The notes under the pieces: model-generated
What the model saw: the letters and a program-made list of their open reading frames with translations, nothing else
Told to the model about the DNA's origin: nothing
Database searches by the model: none
From: Gemmatimonadota bacterium
Lineage (GTDB): Bacteria > Latescibacterota > UBA2968 > UBA8231
DNA length: 33,982 nucleotides
Reading direction: 5' to 3'
Assembly (NCBI GenBank): GCA_018672475.1
Contig: JABHFS010000170.1
Coordinates: 1-33,982, forward strand
Shown here: piece after piece, positions 32,701 to 33,982 of the stretch
Layout of the letters: every line of letters begins with the position of its first letter
Numbering within the stretch: the first letter of the stretch is position 1
Position numbers and translations under genes: made by a program

Positions 32701-33040
32701 CATCCAGCACGCCCTTTACATCGAGAACATGGCGATATGCATCTACCGCCTTTTCGTGCTGACCACTCTTCTTATAGGCGTTACCCAATTGGTACCAGGC
32801 CGCCGCGACTACGGGCAATTCCAGTTCGTCGCCAAAGTCGACTCGAACACTATCAGTCCGTACGGCTTTGCTGTTGAATTTAACGATCTTCGAGTATTCG
32901 ATGATCGCCCCTTCAAACTCGCCGAGCGCGTAAAGCGACTGTCCGGCGTCGAAACTGGTCTTCAAATTTTGCGGCACCGGCAGGAAAAGGCTAGCCCCCA
33001 GTCCCAATCCCAGCGCGATAAGTCCAGCCCAGACCGTCAT
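29795..33040 (-). CDS. Large periplasmic TPR protein
   Basis: A 1081-aa protein with an N-terminal signal or anchor (about residues 1-20, VWAGLIALGLGLGASLFLP). The remainder is an almost unbroken solenoid of about twenty-five tetratricopeptide repeats of the YfgC/BamD-like type, for example AAWYQLGNAYKKSGQHEKAVDAYRHVLD, AGKAYFYAGWSEFNLKEYDRSI and DGFYGLGILYRDEARHDEAV. No catalytic motif is seen. It lies between a PorV-like barrel and exbB, and is probably exported to the periplasm to bridge an outer-membrane part and the inner-membrane motor, or to bind peptidoglycan or lipoprotein partners. ATG 33040 has AAGGAG eight bases upstream. Confidence 0.88.
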   Translation of the reverse strand: MTVWAGLIALGLGLGASLFLPVPQNLKTSFDAGQSLYALGEFEGAIIEYSKIVKFNSKAVRTDSVRVDFGDELELPVVAAAWYQLGNAYKKSGQHEKAVDAYRHVLDVKGVLDDFRSLVQFQVAETRFLAKEYSEAAKEYKRFVELFPKTEEAGKAYFYAGWSEFNLKEYDRSIKTLKSMLAAYPEDRYAPDSQFRIASALFEKGEYDETVDMAQIVLDKYPSSPVIAQAVYLKANAFDKMARDEEAITAYRDVRDLYDRMFELLRGSFREGKNVDFENYRQLFETSSLRVAEIFRKTNQFEEAYLELIAAQETAEERFYKAKVQMRIGDNYMEWDKFSEAWTAYNQVIELYGDTPYPANAQYQKGEAQYFAGDYAAARSDYLKLLEDYPDSDTGLRSAALYGAGWSAEKTGNSDGAIESYGLAVDNFPRSDQAPLCLLRIARLSYEQQKVKEAVDAYKAITENYQDSRHAADGFYGLGILYRDEARHDEAVAAFSKVDRDARETYIAALIEAANIHISQGRNDDGRTLLNQLLEGVTGDRELEARAHFQMAQLDLNNKNYIDAVNRYSKVVEEYPESDVIRDTRYGRGLSYHYTGRYDRALVDYKWLLDNKVPKAMQLKVSFSMALSYSAQGSDAEAEKLLDEVIASGDESLARSARLQLISMAEKKGNPEDAVRIYEEMLTSTTSGEDRERVLIRLANAYFKLDKFQQSIEAAQQLIDLAVNSESIANALFVQGNSLYKAGQFIPAIATYSKITENYPQIAWAKNAQFQIGVAYNKISAGGNIDVLPSMSKAFKTYYTQYPDDDRAVHAHYYDAWAHYRMGKWRDASAIFEGLAKTFPASRYASEALFRAGDALFNMTNRGGSQDKNQSFLEAMAFYDQLVERYPRSSHVDDALYNKAWCLINLERTVDAVPIFQQIVADHSDGTYGPRSQFTLGDYYYGLKEYDKARENYETFLELFPADKLTAQDRALPRKAKTLLGHLGEIDAYNLYSAGEKLFDEKNYDEAVKIFKEVQLKYPKSDQAVNSLVNIAAAYMAQEEYREAGAIFQEVVDNYGDNSKFLPQVDFAKQQLEAMQEARVL

Positions 33041-33094
33041 CTGTGCGTCTCCTTAGTGTATAGTTCCCAGTTGGAGTCCAAAGCAGTAGCAGTC

Positions 33095-33982
33095 TTAGAA
33101 ATCGTATGCGAACGAGAATCGATGAGCGCCATTGGTCTCAGTCAGATCCAGCGGAATATGGTAGGCATAATCAAACCACACTTTGTTCCACTTGTAGCCC
33201 AACCCCGCATTCAGATCCCCTGTCGCATCCTCCTCAAAAACCTTACTGCCTCCTGCGCGCAACATCAGATCCCCCGCCAATTCCGTCTCTCCACCCACCA
33301 CTAACCGGCTATCCGACGTGCCCGACATATCGCGCAGCACATATTGCACCGAAACCAACGACTGCGGGTTCAACTGATACGCCACACCCGCATGCACATC
33401 CATCGGCAACTTGCCCGCATCGCCGTCCCCTGGCACGGTACCCTTGGCCACATTCGGCTGATTCATATTTTTCAACAACAAACCGAACTGAGCCCCCTTG
33501 AACGGCGTCTTCCACATTACCCCTAAATCCACCCCAACATTGCCCGCGCTCTGGTTCGAAAGGGGGTCGGCTCGGCCATTGTCCGCCGGGATATCGCCCA
33601 CACTCCAAAACAGATACTTCGCCGACAAACCGATATTGAGCGCTTTCGAAACCTTATACGAAAGCGAAAGAAACGCTCCATTTTCGCTCATCAACTCAGA
33701 GCCGATCCGCTCATAACCCAACCCCAGCCCCAACTTCGAACCCAAAGGCTGCACATACGACAATACGTGCTGACCCAAGTCGTCGCCTTCAATCCCACCG
33801 AAAAACAACGACACATTCGTATAGGCCAATTGCTTATTGGCGATCTGGCCTAAACCCGCTGGGTTTTCGAATACCGCGTCGGAGTTATCCGCCACAGCAA
33901 CAAAACTATTACCCAATGCCTGGGAACGGGCGCCCGCCCCTACATTCTGAATATTGACTACTGCTTCGCTCGATACAGCGAC
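33095..33982 (-). CDS. PorV/PorQ-family outer-membrane barrel protein (5' end outside window)
   Basis: The reading frame is open to the window edge, so 295 residues are visible and the signal peptide is missing. The N-terminal part visible is VNIQNVGAGARSQALGNSFV followed by AVADNSDAVFENPAGL. This ARS-x-ALG...VADNSDAV-x-ENPAGL pattern is the hallmark of the PorV/PorQ/UPF0164 family, FadL-like 14-strand barrels. Alternating strands with GLGLGYERIGSELM, FLSLSYKVSKALNIGL, GVDLGVMWKTPF and a C-terminal aromatic HRFSFAYDF complete the barrel. PorV is a T9SS shuttle in Bacteroidota; relatives elsewhere have other or unknown roles, and no T9SS gene is visible here. Confidence 0.88.
   Translation of the reverse strand, partial: VAVSSEAVVNIQNVGAGARSQALGNSFVAVADNSDAVFENPAGLGQIANKQLAYTNVSLFFGGIEGDDLGQHVLSYVQPLGSKLGLGLGYERIGSELMSENGAFLSLSYKVSKALNIGLSAKYLFWSVGDIPADNGRADPLSNQSAGNVGVDLGVMWKTPFKGAQFGLLLKNMNQPNVAKGTVPGDGDAGKLPMDVHAGVAYQLNPQSLVSVQYVLRDMSGTSDSRLVVGGETELAGDLMLRAGGSKVFEEDATGDLNAGLGYKWNKVWFDYAYHIPLDLTETNGAHRFSFAYDF

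Overview
The window comes from a flagellated, Gram-negative (diderm) bacterium of moderately high GC. It has an LPS/O-antigen-type glycan cluster, an Mpl muropeptide ligase, a PorV/PorQ-family outer-membrane barrel and an ExbB/ExbD motor. The PorV-like barrel with TPR, ExbBD and DUF4159 genes, together with a spirochaete/deltaproteobacteria-like flagellar gene order, suggests an uncultured FCB-group-like lineage (Latescibacterota, Zixibacteria or KSB1 type). That placement is inference. I see no rRNA, tRNA, CRISPR array, insertion sequence or prophage.

Region 1 (1-12435, minus strand) is one long flagellar operon, read from right to left: flgB, flgC, a small unknown gene, a lytic transglycosylase, fliE, fliF, fliH, fliI, fliJ, fliK, flgD, flgE, flbD, motA, motB and the first codons of a probable fliL at the window edge. 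It encodes rod, MS ring, export apparatus, hook-length control, hook cap, hook and stator. A canonical sigma-54 promoter lies 5' of flgB. fliG is missing from its usual place between fliF and fliH.

Region 2 (12571-23801, minus strand) is a tightly packed, largely translationally coupled envelope-glycan operon: a membrane-anchored protein of unknown function, a GT2 and a GT4 glycosyltransferase, a short atypical SDR, a WecA/WbpL-like polyprenyl-phosphate sugar-phosphate transferase, a sulfatase-fold/VanZ fusion, an O-antigen-ligase/TPR fusion and a GtrB/DPM1-like glycosyltransferase. A hairpin terminator separates it from the flagellar promoter.

Region 3 (23850-27230, plus strand) holds mpl, whose -10 box lies so close to the ATG that the mRNA may be leaderless, then a secreted HEAT-repeat protein and a secreted lamin-tail-domain protein. 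The last has its own sigma-54-type promoter and a 9-bp dyad overlapping its start codon. A strong two-way terminator closes this region and the next.

Region 4 (27258-33982, minus strand) reads PorV/PorQ-like barrel (5' end outside the window), a 1081-residue TPR protein, exbB/tolQ, exbD/tolR and a DUF4159 protein with a TonB-like membrane anchor. It looks like an energised envelope machine. No intergenic stretch exceeds 300 bases; the longest, 12387-12649, holds the flagellar promoter and the glycan-operon terminator.
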